DNA from: Chloroflexota bacterium
Lineage (GTDB): Bacteria; Chloroflexota; UBA11872
Assembly (NCBI GenBank): GCA_022826485.1
Contig: JAJDUU010000021.1
Location: 1 to 64,000, forward strand
Direction: 5' to 3'
Length of the DNA stretch: 64,000 bases
A program made the translations under genes and the position numbers. Under the pieces are notes generated by a model. It saw only the letters and a list, made by a program, of their open reading frames with translations, had not been told where the DNA came from and searched no databases. Positions 44,471 through 52,415 of the stretch are shown here, piece after piece. The number at the start of each line of letters is the position of its first letter. Within the stretch, counting starts at the first letter, position 1.

Positions 44471-45334
44471 ATGGCCCAGCGCAGATACGGCAATTCAATC
44501 CTCGGCGTCGCGGTGATCGCGGTAATCGCCGTGATCATCATCGGGCTCTTCAGCGTCCGCTTTGTCGGCGTCGGTGAGGTCGGCGTGATCAACACGTTCG
44601 GCGTCGTGGATCCGATACCGAAGCCGCAGGGCCTGCTGGTCAAGCTGCCATGGGCGACGCTCGACACCTATAGCGTGCGGACGCAGTCGATCACCATGAG
44701 TTCCCGAGCGGAGGAAGTGGGCGCCTCGGACCAGACCGTGCGAACGCTGACCTCGGAGGGATTGTCCGTCGGCCTCGACATTACGACGCTCTTCGTGCTC
44801 AACTTCGACCAAGCGCCGCAAGTCCGAAATCAGGTGGGTCCGGAAGGCGTGTACCAGGAGATCATCGTGCGGCCGGCCATCCGCAACGCCATTCGCGATG
44901 TGGTCGCGCAGTTCACGGCCGAAGCGCTATACACGACGGCGCGTGAGGAGATCGGCAGTCGCATTCAAAACCAACTGGATTCGTCGCTCAACGAGCGCGG
45001 CGTCACCATTCAGGACGTGCTGTTGCGCGACGTGACCCTGCCGGCGGTAATCACCCAGGCGATCGAGAACAAGCTGGCCGCCGAGCAAGCGATTCAGGAA
45101 CGCCGCTTCCGGGTCGACGAGGCCAAGGAAGAGGCCCAGCGCCGGATCGAAGAGGCCAACGGTATCGCCGAGGCCAACCGGCGGATCAACGAGTCGCTCA
45201 CCGCGGCAGTGCTGCAGGACAAGTACATCCAGGCGCTGCGCGAGATGGGCTCGGGCAGCGTGGTGTACGTGCCCACGAATCCCGAAACCGGGCTGCCCGT
45301 GATCCTGGGGACCCCGGAGCTCGGATCGAACTGA
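44471..45334 (+). CDS. SPFH/band 7 (prohibitin-like) membrane protein
   Basis: A 287-residue protein with one N-terminal membrane segment (ILGVAVIAVIAVIIIGLFSVRFV, residues 10-32), then an SPFH domain (VGEVGVINTFGVV ... GVTIQDVLLRDVTLPAVI) and a long charged coiled coil (AIENKLAAEQAIQERRFRVDEAKEEAQRRIEEANG). Such proteins form oligomeric membrane scaffolds controlling FtsH or membrane microdomains. A GGAAGG lies upstream of the ATG. HflC/prohibitin affinity is clear; no hflK partner is adjacent. Confidence 0.88.
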   Translation: MAQRRYGNSILGVAVIAVIAVIIIGLFSVRFVGVGEVGVINTFGVVDPIPKPQGLLVKLPWATLDTYSVRTQSITMSSRAEEVGASDQTVRTLTSEGLSVGLDITTLFVLNFDQAPQVRNQVGPEGVYQEIIVRPAIRNAIRDVVAQFTAEALYTTAREEIGSRIQNQLDSSLNERGVTIQDVLLRDVTLPAVITQAIENKLAAEQAIQERRFRVDEAKEEAQRRIEEANGIAEANRRINESLTAAVLQDKYIQALREMGSGSVVYVPTNPETGLPVILGTPELGSN

Positions 45335-45369
45335 CCGCTGACGGCAGCGTCCGAGCCGTAGGGTAGGAT

Positions 45370-45392
45370 GCCGCCGGGCTCGGCCCGGCGGC
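45370..45392. other. perfect 10-bp GC hairpin just before tRNA-Val
   Basis: GCCGCCGGGC-TCG-GCCCGGCGGC, ending three bases before tRNA-Val. No T-tract follows, so it may be a factor-assisted terminator of the SPFH gene or a 5' processing signal of the tRNA transcript. Confidence 0.55.
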
Positions 45393-45395
45393 GAT

Positions 45396-45468
45396 GGGCG
45401 ATTAGCTCAGCTGGGAGAGCGCTACGTTTACACCGTAGAAGCCGCAGGTTCGAGTCCTGCATCGCCCA
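45396..45468 (+). tRNA. tRNA-Val (anticodon TAC)
   Basis: Acceptor GGGCGAT (45396-45402) pairs with ATCGCCC (45461-45467), discriminator A. The stem CTACG/CGTAG encloses TTTACAC with anticodon TAC at 45429-45431. The T-loop TTCGAGT is intact. CCA is not encoded (the next bases are CCG). Confidence 0.95.
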
Positions 45469-45505
45469 CCGGCATCGCGCGACGACCCCTCGGGGCCAAG
45501 CGCAT

Positions 45506-45581
45506 GGCGAGATAGCTCAGTCGGTAGAGCAGTGGACTGAAAATCCATGTGTCGCCAGTTCGATTCTGGCTCTCGCCACCA
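45506..45581 (+). tRNA. tRNA-Phe (anticodon GAA)
   Basis: Acceptor GGCGAGA (45506-45512) pairs with TCTCGCC (45571-45577), A73, encoded CCA 45579-45581. The anticodon loop CTGAAAA has GAA at 45539-45541. Thirty-seven bases after tRNA-Val, on the same strand, so probably co-transcribed. Confidence 0.95.
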
Positions 45582-45709
45582 AGGCAGTTGCGATTTCCCG
45601 TTTGGCCCAGGGCATAGGGCGCGCGACGTAGCTGGACGGCCTCGATTCCGGCACTCGCGGGCATGGCGGAACGAAGGCAATCCGCTAGCCCGCCCCTGAC
45701 CGGCAGTAG

Positions 45710-46354
45710 CTAGCAGCCGCTGTAGATGGTCATGCTGGGGAGGCAGCCGAAGTTGATTTGCACGGTCTGCACCGTGACCGCCTCCAGCGGCGCCGAGTTT
45801 GCACCAAGGGCCACGCCGCCGATCTTGTCCAGCGTCGTCTGCGACGGTGCGTGGTTCTCCTTGACGCGCGCGAAGATTGTGGCGTTCGCCGGCAACTCGT
45901 CTTCCGAGACGTCGCTGAGCAGGATGTAGAACCGCGACCCGTTCGAGTTCGGCGCGCCCGAATTCGCCATCACCAGATCGCCGCGCTGGTACGGCTGCTG
46001 CGGCGGCTCGATCTCGAACGTATAGCCAGGGTCGCCGGTGCCGGTGCCGGTGGGATCGCCGGTCTCGACCAGCACGCCCGGAACCACGCGGTGCACCGTC
46101 ATGCCGTCGTAGTAACCCTCCTGGGCCAGAAACAGGAAGCTGTTGACGGCTCGCGGCGCCTCTTGCGGCACGAGATTGAAGGTCATGCGCCCGAGGCTGG
46201 TGGTGAACACGGCGCTGTAGGGTCGAAGCTCCTCGACCGTCATCTCGGGCTCGGCCGCGAAGGTCGGCGGACCCTCGGGTTCCGGCTCGCCACACGCGGC
46301 GACCGCAACTGCCGCGATCGCTACGACCAAGGCAATCACGATTGCTCGCCACAT
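45710..46354 (-). CDS. cyclophilin-type lipoprotein with altered PPIase active site
   Basis: A 214-residue cyclophilin-fold protein. The signal WRAIVIALVVAIAAVAVAAC ends in a lipobox; ATG 46354. The fold is clear (LGRMTFNLVPQEAPRAVNSFLFLAQEGYYDGMTVHR), but where active cyclophilins have PGFMVQGGD and GSQFF this one has PGVLVETGD and GSRFY, losing the Phe/Met/Gln set of the proline pocket. It is a paralog of the cyclophilins at 61040 and 61987, which keep those residues. Two C-terminal Cys (FGC, SGC) may form a disulfide. Probably a binding rather than catalytic protein. Confidence 0.85.
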   Translation of the reverse strand: MWRAIVIALVVAIAAVAVAACGEPEPEGPPTFAAEPEMTVEELRPYSAVFTTSLGRMTFNLVPQEAPRAVNSFLFLAQEGYYDGMTVHRVVPGVLVETGDPTGTGTGDPGYTFEIEPPQQPYQRGDLVMANSGAPNSNGSRFYILLSDVSEDELPANATIFARVKENHAPSQTTLDKIGGVALGANSAPLEAVTVQTVQINFGCLPSMTIYSGC

Positions 46355-46507
46355 GGTCCTCAGCTCCGAATCCAACCGCCTGCTCACCCTCCATTCTGCC
46401 GCGTTGACCGCACAATCGCCATGGGGCAGGTCTTGCTCTGGCCACGCCACGCCATGCGCTACGGTTTCGGGAACGTGCGGGCGCACCGCCGGGCCTCAGG
46501 GTGACTC

Positions 46508-47272
46508 GTGAACATCGACATCGAGCAATGCGTCGCCGACGTCCTGGATGTCGGGCACTGCGTTTTGCCGAATCACTTTCCCAAGCCGGCGATCGACGCC
46601 TTCCACGAGGGGTTTCTGCCGCTGCTGGCAGAGGTCGCGGCCCGGATCCCGGAGGGCAATCGGCGGGCGAATCGCTGGGCCATCGGCCTGCCCTTCGCCC
46701 CGCCCTTCTACCAGTCCGCGTTCTTCAGCGACGACACGGTCAACGAAATCGTGGGGCGCATCCTGGGCGAGGGCATGTTCATCGCCTACTACGGCACCGA
46801 TACGCCGGTGGCGGGATCGGAGGACCAGCAGGTCCACTCGGATATACGACCGCTCTTCCCGGAACAGCCTGACCTGCGCTATCCGCCGCCGACGCTCTCG
46901 GTGCGCTTCACGAGCGTGGATATGACGCTCGAGAACGGTCCCTATAGCACGTCGGAACGAACGCAACACCTCACGCGGGACGAGGCGCAGGCCAAGCTCG
47001 CCACGGACGAGATCGAGCTTGCGCCGCTGCTGCTCCGCGCGGGCGACGTGCTGATCAGCGATGCGCGCACGCTGCACCGCGGCACGGCGAATCGCACGGA
47101 CGAGCCGCGTCCGTTTGCCGTGATCGTCTACAACCGGAATTGGTACCACCTCGAAGGCGAATTCCGGCTGGAGGCCAACGAGGAGACGCCGATGTTGCTG
47201 GAGTCGTTCTACCGGACACTGCCACCGGCCGAGCAGAATCTCCTGCGGCGCGTGCCGAGGACGGATGGCTAA
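46508..47272 (+). CDS. phytanoyl-CoA dioxygenase (PhyH)-family protein
   Basis: A 254-residue Fe(II)/2-oxoglutarate dioxygenase. The facial triad is His-x-Asp in DQQVHSDIRP (about residue 110) and the distal His in DARTLHRGTANRTDEPRPF, with the following Arg as the 2-oxoglutarate anchor. GTG start at 46508. The stop overlaps the start of the GrpB-family gene by eight bases. PhyH-family members hydroxylate diverse small molecules; a substrate cannot be named. Second of the kind at 47907. Confidence 0.85.
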   Translation: MNIDIEQCVADVLDVGHCVLPNHFPKPAIDAFHEGFLPLLAEVAARIPEGNRRANRWAIGLPFAPPFYQSAFFSDDTVNEIVGRILGEGMFIAYYGTDTPVAGSEDQQVHSDIRPLFPEQPDLRYPPPTLSVRFTSVDMTLENGPYSTSERTQHLTRDEAQAKLATDEIELAPLLLRAGDVLISDARTLHRGTANRTDEPRPFAVIVYNRNWYHLEGEFRLEANEETPMLLESFYRTLPPAEQNLLRRVPRTDG

Positions 47273-47834
47273 GGCGAGTCGCCCAATCGTTCGCGTGCCT
47301 GCCGAGACTCGTCTGGTGGTCATTCCCTACGATCCCGAGTGGCCGGTCATGTACGAGCGCGAACGCGCCGAGATTGCCGCGTGCATCGGCCAGCACATCC
47401 TGCGCATCGAGCATGCCGGGAGCACATCCATCCCCGGCATGGCCGGCAAGCCGACCGTCGACATCCTGGTGGGCGTCGACGATTGGGACGCAGCCAGAGT
47501 CACCTTCGGGCCATTGGCTGAAATCGGGTGGGAGTTCCGCGGCGAGCGCGGCATGGCGCGCCGGCACTTGTTTCGCCGGCTCAATGCGCAGGGCCGCCGC
47601 ACGCACCAACTGCATATGCTGGAAGTGACCCACCCCGCATGGGACGCAATGCTGCTCTTCCGTGACTACGTCCGCGACCATCCCGATGTCGCGGCGAAGT
47701 ATCAGCGGCTGAAGCTCGACCTAGCGCGGAGGTATCCGAACAGCCGGGGCGCGTACACGGCCGGGAAGGAAGCGTTCGTGATGGGGGTGCTGGAGCATGC
47801 ACGGCGTGCGCGTGACGAGGCGACGGGAGCGTGA
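47265..47834 (+). CDS. GrpB family protein (UPF0157)
   Basis: A 189-residue GrpB/UPF0157 protein, a nucleotidyltransferase-like fold sometimes fused to dephospho-CoA kinase. Signature elements: VVIPYDPEWPVMYERERAEI, RIEHAGSTSIPGMAGKPTVDILVGV, and HQLHMLE ... LLFRDYVRDHPDVAAKYQRLKLDLA. ATG 47265 overlaps the preceding dioxygenase gene by eight bases. Biochemical activity in bacteria is poorly defined. Confidence 0.9.
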   Translation: MAKASRPIVRVPAETRLVVIPYDPEWPVMYERERAEIAACIGQHILRIEHAGSTSIPGMAGKPTVDILVGVDDWDAARVTFGPLAEIGWEFRGERGMARRHLFRRLNAQGRRTHQLHMLEVTHPAWDAMLLFRDYVRDHPDVAAKYQRLKLDLARRYPNSRGAYTAGKEAFVMGVLEHARRARDEATGA

Positions 47835-47906
47835 CCTCGCCGCCCACCTGACCAATTCGTCGCTAGACTTGACGCTGTGCGGTCGACTGGATGAAGGGTC
47901 GGCGCC

Positions 47907-48755
47907 ATGACGCTCTCCGACCAGCAACTGACGTTCTTCGAGACCTTCGGCTACCTGACCTTTCCGGGAGCCTTTGCGGACGTAGCCGATCGGATCACCG
48001 CGGAGTTCGAGCGGGTGTGGGCGGATCATGGCGGCGGCCACAACCGTCAGGCGCACGATCATGCGCGACGCTCGGCCCTAGTCCCCTTCATCGACCAGAG
48101 CGAGTATCTGAGCGCGCTGCTGGACGACCCACGGGTCGACGGGGTCGTCAGCGCGTTGCTTGGCGACGACTACAACTACACCGGGAGCGACGGCAACTTC
48201 TACGTGGGCGACACGCGTTGGCACTCCGACGGGTTCGCCCGATCGAAATACCGCTCCATCAAGATCGCGTTCTACCTGGACCCCGTCACGCGCAACGAGG
48301 GGTGCCTGCGGGTGATTCCCGGCAGCCATCATCGCGGCGACGACTATGCCGAGTCCCTCCAGGAGTTCATGCCAAGCAGTCGGTCGGTATCGCTCGGGGA
48401 GCACCTGGGAATTGACGGACTCGACGTTCCCGCGGTGGCGCTGGAGTCGCAGCCGGGCGACATGGTGCTGTTCATTCACGACCTGAAGCACGCGTCGTTC
48501 GGCGGCGGAACCCGCCGGCGCATGTTCACCATCAATATGTCCCAGCGCTTCCGCGACGACGACATCGACGAGCTGCGAGAGGACGTCGCGACCCTCGTCA
48601 GGTTCTGGGCCGAGCGGGCGTACGGCGAGGCGATGATCCGAACGGCCGGCCCTCGCCGCATGCGGCACCTGGAGCAGCGGCTGGCCAATGACGATCACTT
48701 GCCGGAACTGGTCCGTCAGGCGCGCGAGGAGATGAGCGAGCCGTCCCGCAGCTAG
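47907..48755 (+). CDS. phytanoyl-CoA dioxygenase (PhyH)-family protein
   Basis: A 282-residue Fe(II)/2-oxoglutarate dioxygenase. Iron ligands: His and Asp of TRWHSDGFARSK (about 110) and the distal His of LKHASFGGGTRRRMFTINMS. Adjacent conserved blocks are IKIAFYLDPV, GCLRVIPGSHHRGDD and ALESQPGDMVLFIHDL. AAGGG nine bases before ATG. It is closer to the ectoine hydroxylase/PhyH type than the gene at 46508. A sialidase-like gene follows after about 100 bases. Confidence 0.88.
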   Translation: MTLSDQQLTFFETFGYLTFPGAFADVADRITAEFERVWADHGGGHNRQAHDHARRSALVPFIDQSEYLSALLDDPRVDGVVSALLGDDYNYTGSDGNFYVGDTRWHSDGFARSKYRSIKIAFYLDPVTRNEGCLRVIPGSHHRGDDYAESLQEFMPSSRSVSLGEHLGIDGLDVPAVALESQPGDMVLFIHDLKHASFGGGTRRRMFTINMSQRFRDDDIDELREDVATLVRFWAERAYGEAMIRTAGPRRMRHLEQRLANDDHLPELVRQAREEMSEPSRS

Positions 48756-48851
48756 CTTGCGGCTCGCCCGTCCAACGATCGGAAGCAGTTGCCGCGTCAT
48801 GCCGCTAGGCTGTGCGCACTGCCGCGTCAACAAGCCGGAATTGGTGAACTC

Positions 48852-50147
48852 ATGACAACGGCGATCCCAGGCAACCACGAGTGCTTCAGCGAGGACTGGC
48901 GGCGCACCGACCCCGATTTGGTGCTCTATCTACCCAAGGAGCCCTCGTATTGGATCGAGGCGGTGGACCACGTTTTGGTGGAGGTCACACCCGGCGGTGA
49001 CCTGCTGGCAATCTTCGCGCTGGCCAGCCAGCCGCACGGGGCGGACTACCGGGTCGCGTACTCCCGCAGCGCCGACGGCGGTCGCACCTGGGAACCGGTG
49101 GGCGTCATCGACGGCCCCGGCGACAAGCCGGGCCAGGTGAGCGCGTTTGGGTTTCCCGTCATCAGCCGGCGTGGGCGTATCTACTGTTTCTATAACCACG
49201 GACGGGCGATCGGCGACAGCTATCAGACCAGCTTCCTGCGCTGCAAGTACTCCGACGACGACGGGCGCACGTGGATCGACGGGGAGGTCGTCATTCCCTA
49301 CCGCTCCAGCGCGAACGACCACCCGGACCGCTCCATCGGCGCCAACTGCGTGGTGTGGCAGAAGCCCATCCGCGACGCGCAGGACCGTCCCATCATCGGC
49401 TTCACCCGTTGGACGAACTCGTATATCAAGGTTGCCCGCCGCGAGGACGACTTCACCATGTCCCGCCGTGACAGCCAGGCCGAGTTCATGCGGTTCGACA
49501 ACATCGACGAGTCACCGCATCCGCGCGACGTGCAGATCACCTGGCTGCAGGACGACGACACGGCCATCCGCGTGCCGGTGCCCTACGAGCCGGAGGCTTC
49601 GCGCAACTACTCCTATTGCGAGGAGCCGAGCGCGGTGCTGCTGCCGGACGGCCGCCTCTTCACCGTGGCGCGCACGGCCACGGGACAGATCTGGTACACG
49701 GTCTCCACCGACGACGGTCGCACCTGGCGCCCGACGGAACCGCTGCGCAACCGCGACGGCGGGGCGCCCATGCTCAATCCCGTCTCACCGTGTCCCATCT
49801 TCGCGCTGGAGGACGGCCGCTTCCTGCTCATGCTGCAGAACCACGACGGGCACGGATATGGCGGTCGCGGCCCACGCGACTTCCATGCGCGCCGCCCGCA
49901 GTTCATTGCCGTGGGTGAATACCGGGCCAGCGCCCACCAGCCCATCTGGTTCAGCCAGCCGCAACTGCTGTTCGACACGCAGAACATCGGGGTGTTTCCG
50001 TTCTACATGAAGTGGTTGTCGATGTATGCCAGCGTCACCGAGCGCCAGGGCGAGCGCATCCTGTGGTACGCGGACCGCAAGATCTTCGGCCTGGGCCGCT
50101 ACATCACCGATGAGCTGCTGGCCCCACTGACGGCGCCCGTGGCGTAG
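48852..50147 (+). CDS. sialidase/BNR-repeat exo-alpha-sialidase-like protein
   Basis: A 431-residue six-bladed propeller protein of the sialidase/neuraminidase superfamily, with three Asp-box motifs: SADGGRTWEPV, SDDDGRTWID and STDDGRTWRP. No signal peptide is visible, so a cytosolic location or non-classical export is likely. The tri-arginine and Tyr/Glu set of true sialidases cannot be verified by eye; sulfoquinovosidase-like or other glycosidase roles are possible. ATG 48852 is chosen over an in-frame ATG at 48789, whose extension is not homologous. Confidence 0.75.
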   Translation: MTTAIPGNHECFSEDWRRTDPDLVLYLPKEPSYWIEAVDHVLVEVTPGGDLLAIFALASQPHGADYRVAYSRSADGGRTWEPVGVIDGPGDKPGQVSAFGFPVISRRGRIYCFYNHGRAIGDSYQTSFLRCKYSDDDGRTWIDGEVVIPYRSSANDHPDRSIGANCVVWQKPIRDAQDRPIIGFTRWTNSYIKVARREDDFTMSRRDSQAEFMRFDNIDESPHPRDVQITWLQDDDTAIRVPVPYEPEASRNYSYCEEPSAVLLPDGRLFTVARTATGQIWYTVSTDDGRTWRPTEPLRNRDGGAPMLNPVSPCPIFALEDGRFLLMLQNHDGHGYGGRGPRDFHARRPQFIAVGEYRASAHQPIWFSQPQLLFDTQNIGVFPFYMKWLSMYASVTERQGERILWYADRKIFGLGRYITDELLAPLTAPVA

Positions 50148-50240
50148 CGTCCGCGGCGGCCACGTTGGCGCGGCCGCTGCTACGATTGCCGCCCGACTTC
50201 CCGCAGGACGCGCGGGCTTTCCCGAATTCGAGACTGCTCG

Positions 50241-51095
50241 ATGGCGATTGAGGTCAGGCCGGTATCGCCCGCCCTGGGCGCGGAGGTCATTGGCGCCGAC
50301 CTCACGCGGCCGGACGACGACGAGCAGTTCGAAGTCATCCACAGGGCGCTGCTGGACCACAACGTGGTGGTGATTCGCGACCAGCAGATCACGCCGGCGG
50401 ACCACGCGGCATTCAGCGCCCGCTTCGGCGAGCTCGAGCTGCACGTGCTGAACCAGTTTCTGCTGCCGGAGCAGCCCGAGGTTCTGGTGCTCTCCAACAA
50501 GCGCGTGAACGGAGTGCCGGTCGGGCTGCAAGACGCGGGCCGCGAGTGGCACAGCGACCTCTCGTACATGCAGCTTCCGTCCCTGGGCTCGTTGCTCTAC
50601 GCCCTGGAGATCCCGCCGACCGGCGGCGACACGCTCTACGCCAATCTCTATTCGGCCTACGAGGCGCTGTCCCCGGATTTGAAGGAGCGAATCGAGGGGC
50701 TCCGCCTGCGGCACTCGTACGCCGACTTCATCAATCGCCGGTTTCAGGAATCCGCCATGGAGCGGCCCACCCTGACGGCCGAGCAGGCGGCCAAGGTGCC
50801 CACGGCCATCCATCCGCTGGTACGCACGCATCCGGACACCGGCCGCAAGGCGCTGTACGTGAGCCCGTCGCTGGTGGCGGGTATCGAGGGCATGGACGAC
50901 GACGAGGGTCAGGCGCTGATTCAAGAGCTCAACGACCACGCGACGCAACCGGCGTTCGTCTACCGGCACGTGTGGCGGCTCCACGACATCGTGTTCTGGG
51001 ACAACCGCTGCACGTTGCACCAGGCCACGGCATTCGACCCGAAGTACACGCGCCACATGCACCGCACCACGATTCGGGGCGACCTGCCGGTCTAA
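50241..51095 (+). CDS. TauD/TfdA family Fe(II)/2-oxoglutarate dioxygenase
   Basis: A 284-residue alpha-ketoglutarate dioxygenase. It begins MAIEVRPVSPALGAEVIGADLTRP, the TauD opening. Iron ligands are in REWHSDLSYMQLPSLGS (His-x-Asp) and the distal His in DNRCTLHQATAFDPKYTRHMHRTTIRG, with the Arg for 2-oxoglutarate in HRTTIRG. TauD family members act on sulfonates, phenoxyacetates or similar. A methyltransferase gene follows 22 bases later on the same strand, suggesting co-transcription. Confidence 0.9.
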   Translation: MAIEVRPVSPALGAEVIGADLTRPDDDEQFEVIHRALLDHNVVVIRDQQITPADHAAFSARFGELELHVLNQFLLPEQPEVLVLSNKRVNGVPVGLQDAGREWHSDLSYMQLPSLGSLLYALEIPPTGGDTLYANLYSAYEALSPDLKERIEGLRLRHSYADFINRRFQESAMERPTLTAEQAAKVPTAIHPLVRTHPDTGRKALYVSPSLVAGIEGMDDDEGQALIQELNDHATQPAFVYRHVWRLHDIVFWDNRCTLHQATAFDPKYTRHMHRTTIRGDLPV

Positions 51096-51117
51096 ACGGC
51101 CGGCGGGCGCGTCAGGC

Positions 51118-51954
51118 GTGAGCACCGTGCCCAGCGGGTCCGGCCAGTCCGTCGATCCCACGAGCTCCTACACCGCCGCCAATCGCGTCGCCTGGGACGC
51201 GATTGCGGACATGCGCCAGAAGAAATGGCCGAAGGCTGAGTTTTTCGCCGACGGCGGGTGCCTGCTGGCAGAGTCGGAGCGCCGGGCCGCCGGTGACGTG
51301 CAGGGTCTGCGTCTGTGCCACCTGCAATGCGCCACCGGGGAGGACACGCTCTCGTGGGCCAACCTGGGCGCCCAGGTCACCGGCGTGGACATCAGCCCCA
51401 GGCAGATCGAGCTGGCACAGGCCAAAGCCATCGCCGCCGGAATCGATGCCGAGTTCGTGGCCGCCGACGTCTTCGCGCTCCCCGAGGATCTACTCCGCCG
51501 GGCATCCTTCGACATCGTCTACACCGGCGGCGGCGCCCTGGTCTGGCTGCCCGACCTCGACCGGTGGGCGGCGACGATCCACCGCCTGCTCAAGCCCTCG
51601 GGACGGCTCATCGTGCGCGACGGGCACCCGGTCATCGCCTGCGTCGAGGTGCGTGACGGCTCGATTGAGCTTATCGAGGACTACTTCGACCGGCGGCCCG
51701 AAGCATCCACCGGGTGGCGCCATTTCACCGGCGGAGAGGACACGCCCGAGACAAAGTGGGAGTGGACCTGGCCCCTCGGCGACATCGTCACCAGCGTGGC
51801 GCAGGCCGGGCTGCAAATCGAGCGCCTTGCGGAATCCCCCAGCACGGCGACGTGGCGCTTCGGCGACGATTTGGAGGCCGTTCAGCGATTACCGGGCGAG
51901 TTTCTGCTGGTCGCCAGAAGACCCCACGAAACTAGCCACCACCCGCCTTCGTAG
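51118..51954 (+). CDS. class I SAM-dependent methyltransferase
   Basis: A 278-residue Rossmann-fold methyltransferase. SAM motifs: LCHLQCATGEDTLSWANLGAQVTGVDIS (motif I with acidic Asp), then AEFVAADVFALPEDL (motif II), and FDIVYTGGGALVWLPDLDRW. The C-terminal half has RDGHPVIACVEVRDGSIEL, then a segment HFTGGEDTPETKWEWTWP. GTG start at 51118. The family is often annotated UbiE/COQ5-like or small-molecule methyltransferase; the substrate is unknown. Probably co-expressed with the TauD-type gene. Confidence 0.85.
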   Translation: MSTVPSGSGQSVDPTSSYTAANRVAWDAIADMRQKKWPKAEFFADGGCLLAESERRAAGDVQGLRLCHLQCATGEDTLSWANLGAQVTGVDISPRQIELAQAKAIAAGIDAEFVAADVFALPEDLLRRASFDIVYTGGGALVWLPDLDRWAATIHRLLKPSGRLIVRDGHPVIACVEVRDGSIELIEDYFDRRPEASTGWRHFTGGEDTPETKWEWTWPLGDIVTSVAQAGLQIERLAESPSTATWRFGDDLEAVQRLPGEFLLVARRPHETSHHPPS

Positions 51955-52004
51955 GCGCGGTTCGCGAGCGGTCCGGCGTCGCTCAGGTGAACTTTTGTGG
52001 GCCA

Positions 52005-52271
52005 TCAACTCTCGCGAATAAAGTTGGCCGAATCCCCGCTAAGCATTTCGCCTCCAAAGACCTCCCGCTGCAGATCAGCGAGGCGATTGAGAGCCTCGTG
52101 CCCAAATGGCAGATCGGTGAGGCCCTGCGCCTCGTCACGGGCCAGCTCCTTGTCGATTGCGGCCTGGCAGTAGCGGCGCATGCTGACGCCCTTGAGTGCA
52201 GCAATCACCTTCAGGCGCCGCTGAATGGGCAGGTCCAAATCGAGCGCGAGCCGCTTTTTTGCCGTGGCCAT
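52005..52271 (-). CDS. ribbon-helix-helix (CopG/Arc-like) antitoxin-type protein, orphan
   Basis: An 88-residue protein whose N-terminal half reads KKRLALDLDLPIQRRLKVIAALKGVSMRRYCQAAIDKELARDE, a beta-strand then two helices as in RHH repressors of plasmid and toxin-antitoxin systems. The tail (RLADLQREVFGGEMLSGDSANFIRES) resembles the toxin-binding tail of such antitoxins. No PIN, RelE or other toxin gene is adjacent: downstream lies the convergent methyltransferase, upstream the ABC exporter. ATG 52271 fits the RHH start; a frame opening at 52376 is longer but unlike the family. Confidence 0.6.
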   Translation of the reverse strand: MATAKKRLALDLDLPIQRRLKVIAALKGVSMRRYCQAAIDKELARDEAQGLTDLPFGHEALNRLADLQREVFGGEMLSGDSANFIRES

Positions 52272-52415
52272 CTGCGAAACCCCCACGCGAGTGTCCGGCC
52301 GGCTGTTTCTAGCGCAAATACAGAAGTACGTCACAAAGTGTGCCGCCACCGATGGTTCGAGTTCCAACCCCATCACACCGCTTGCGGCGGGCCTGAGGTC
52401 CGACTCGGCTCCGAC

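Noticed and set aside
49785-51161. 458-residue minus-strand frame
   Set aside because: Shadow of the sialidase-like and TauD-type genes.
46508-51954. Biosynthetic gene cluster for a natural product
   Set aside because: No core synthase (NRPS, PKS, RiPP, terpene) and separate transcripts; reported only as a possible catabolic cluster.
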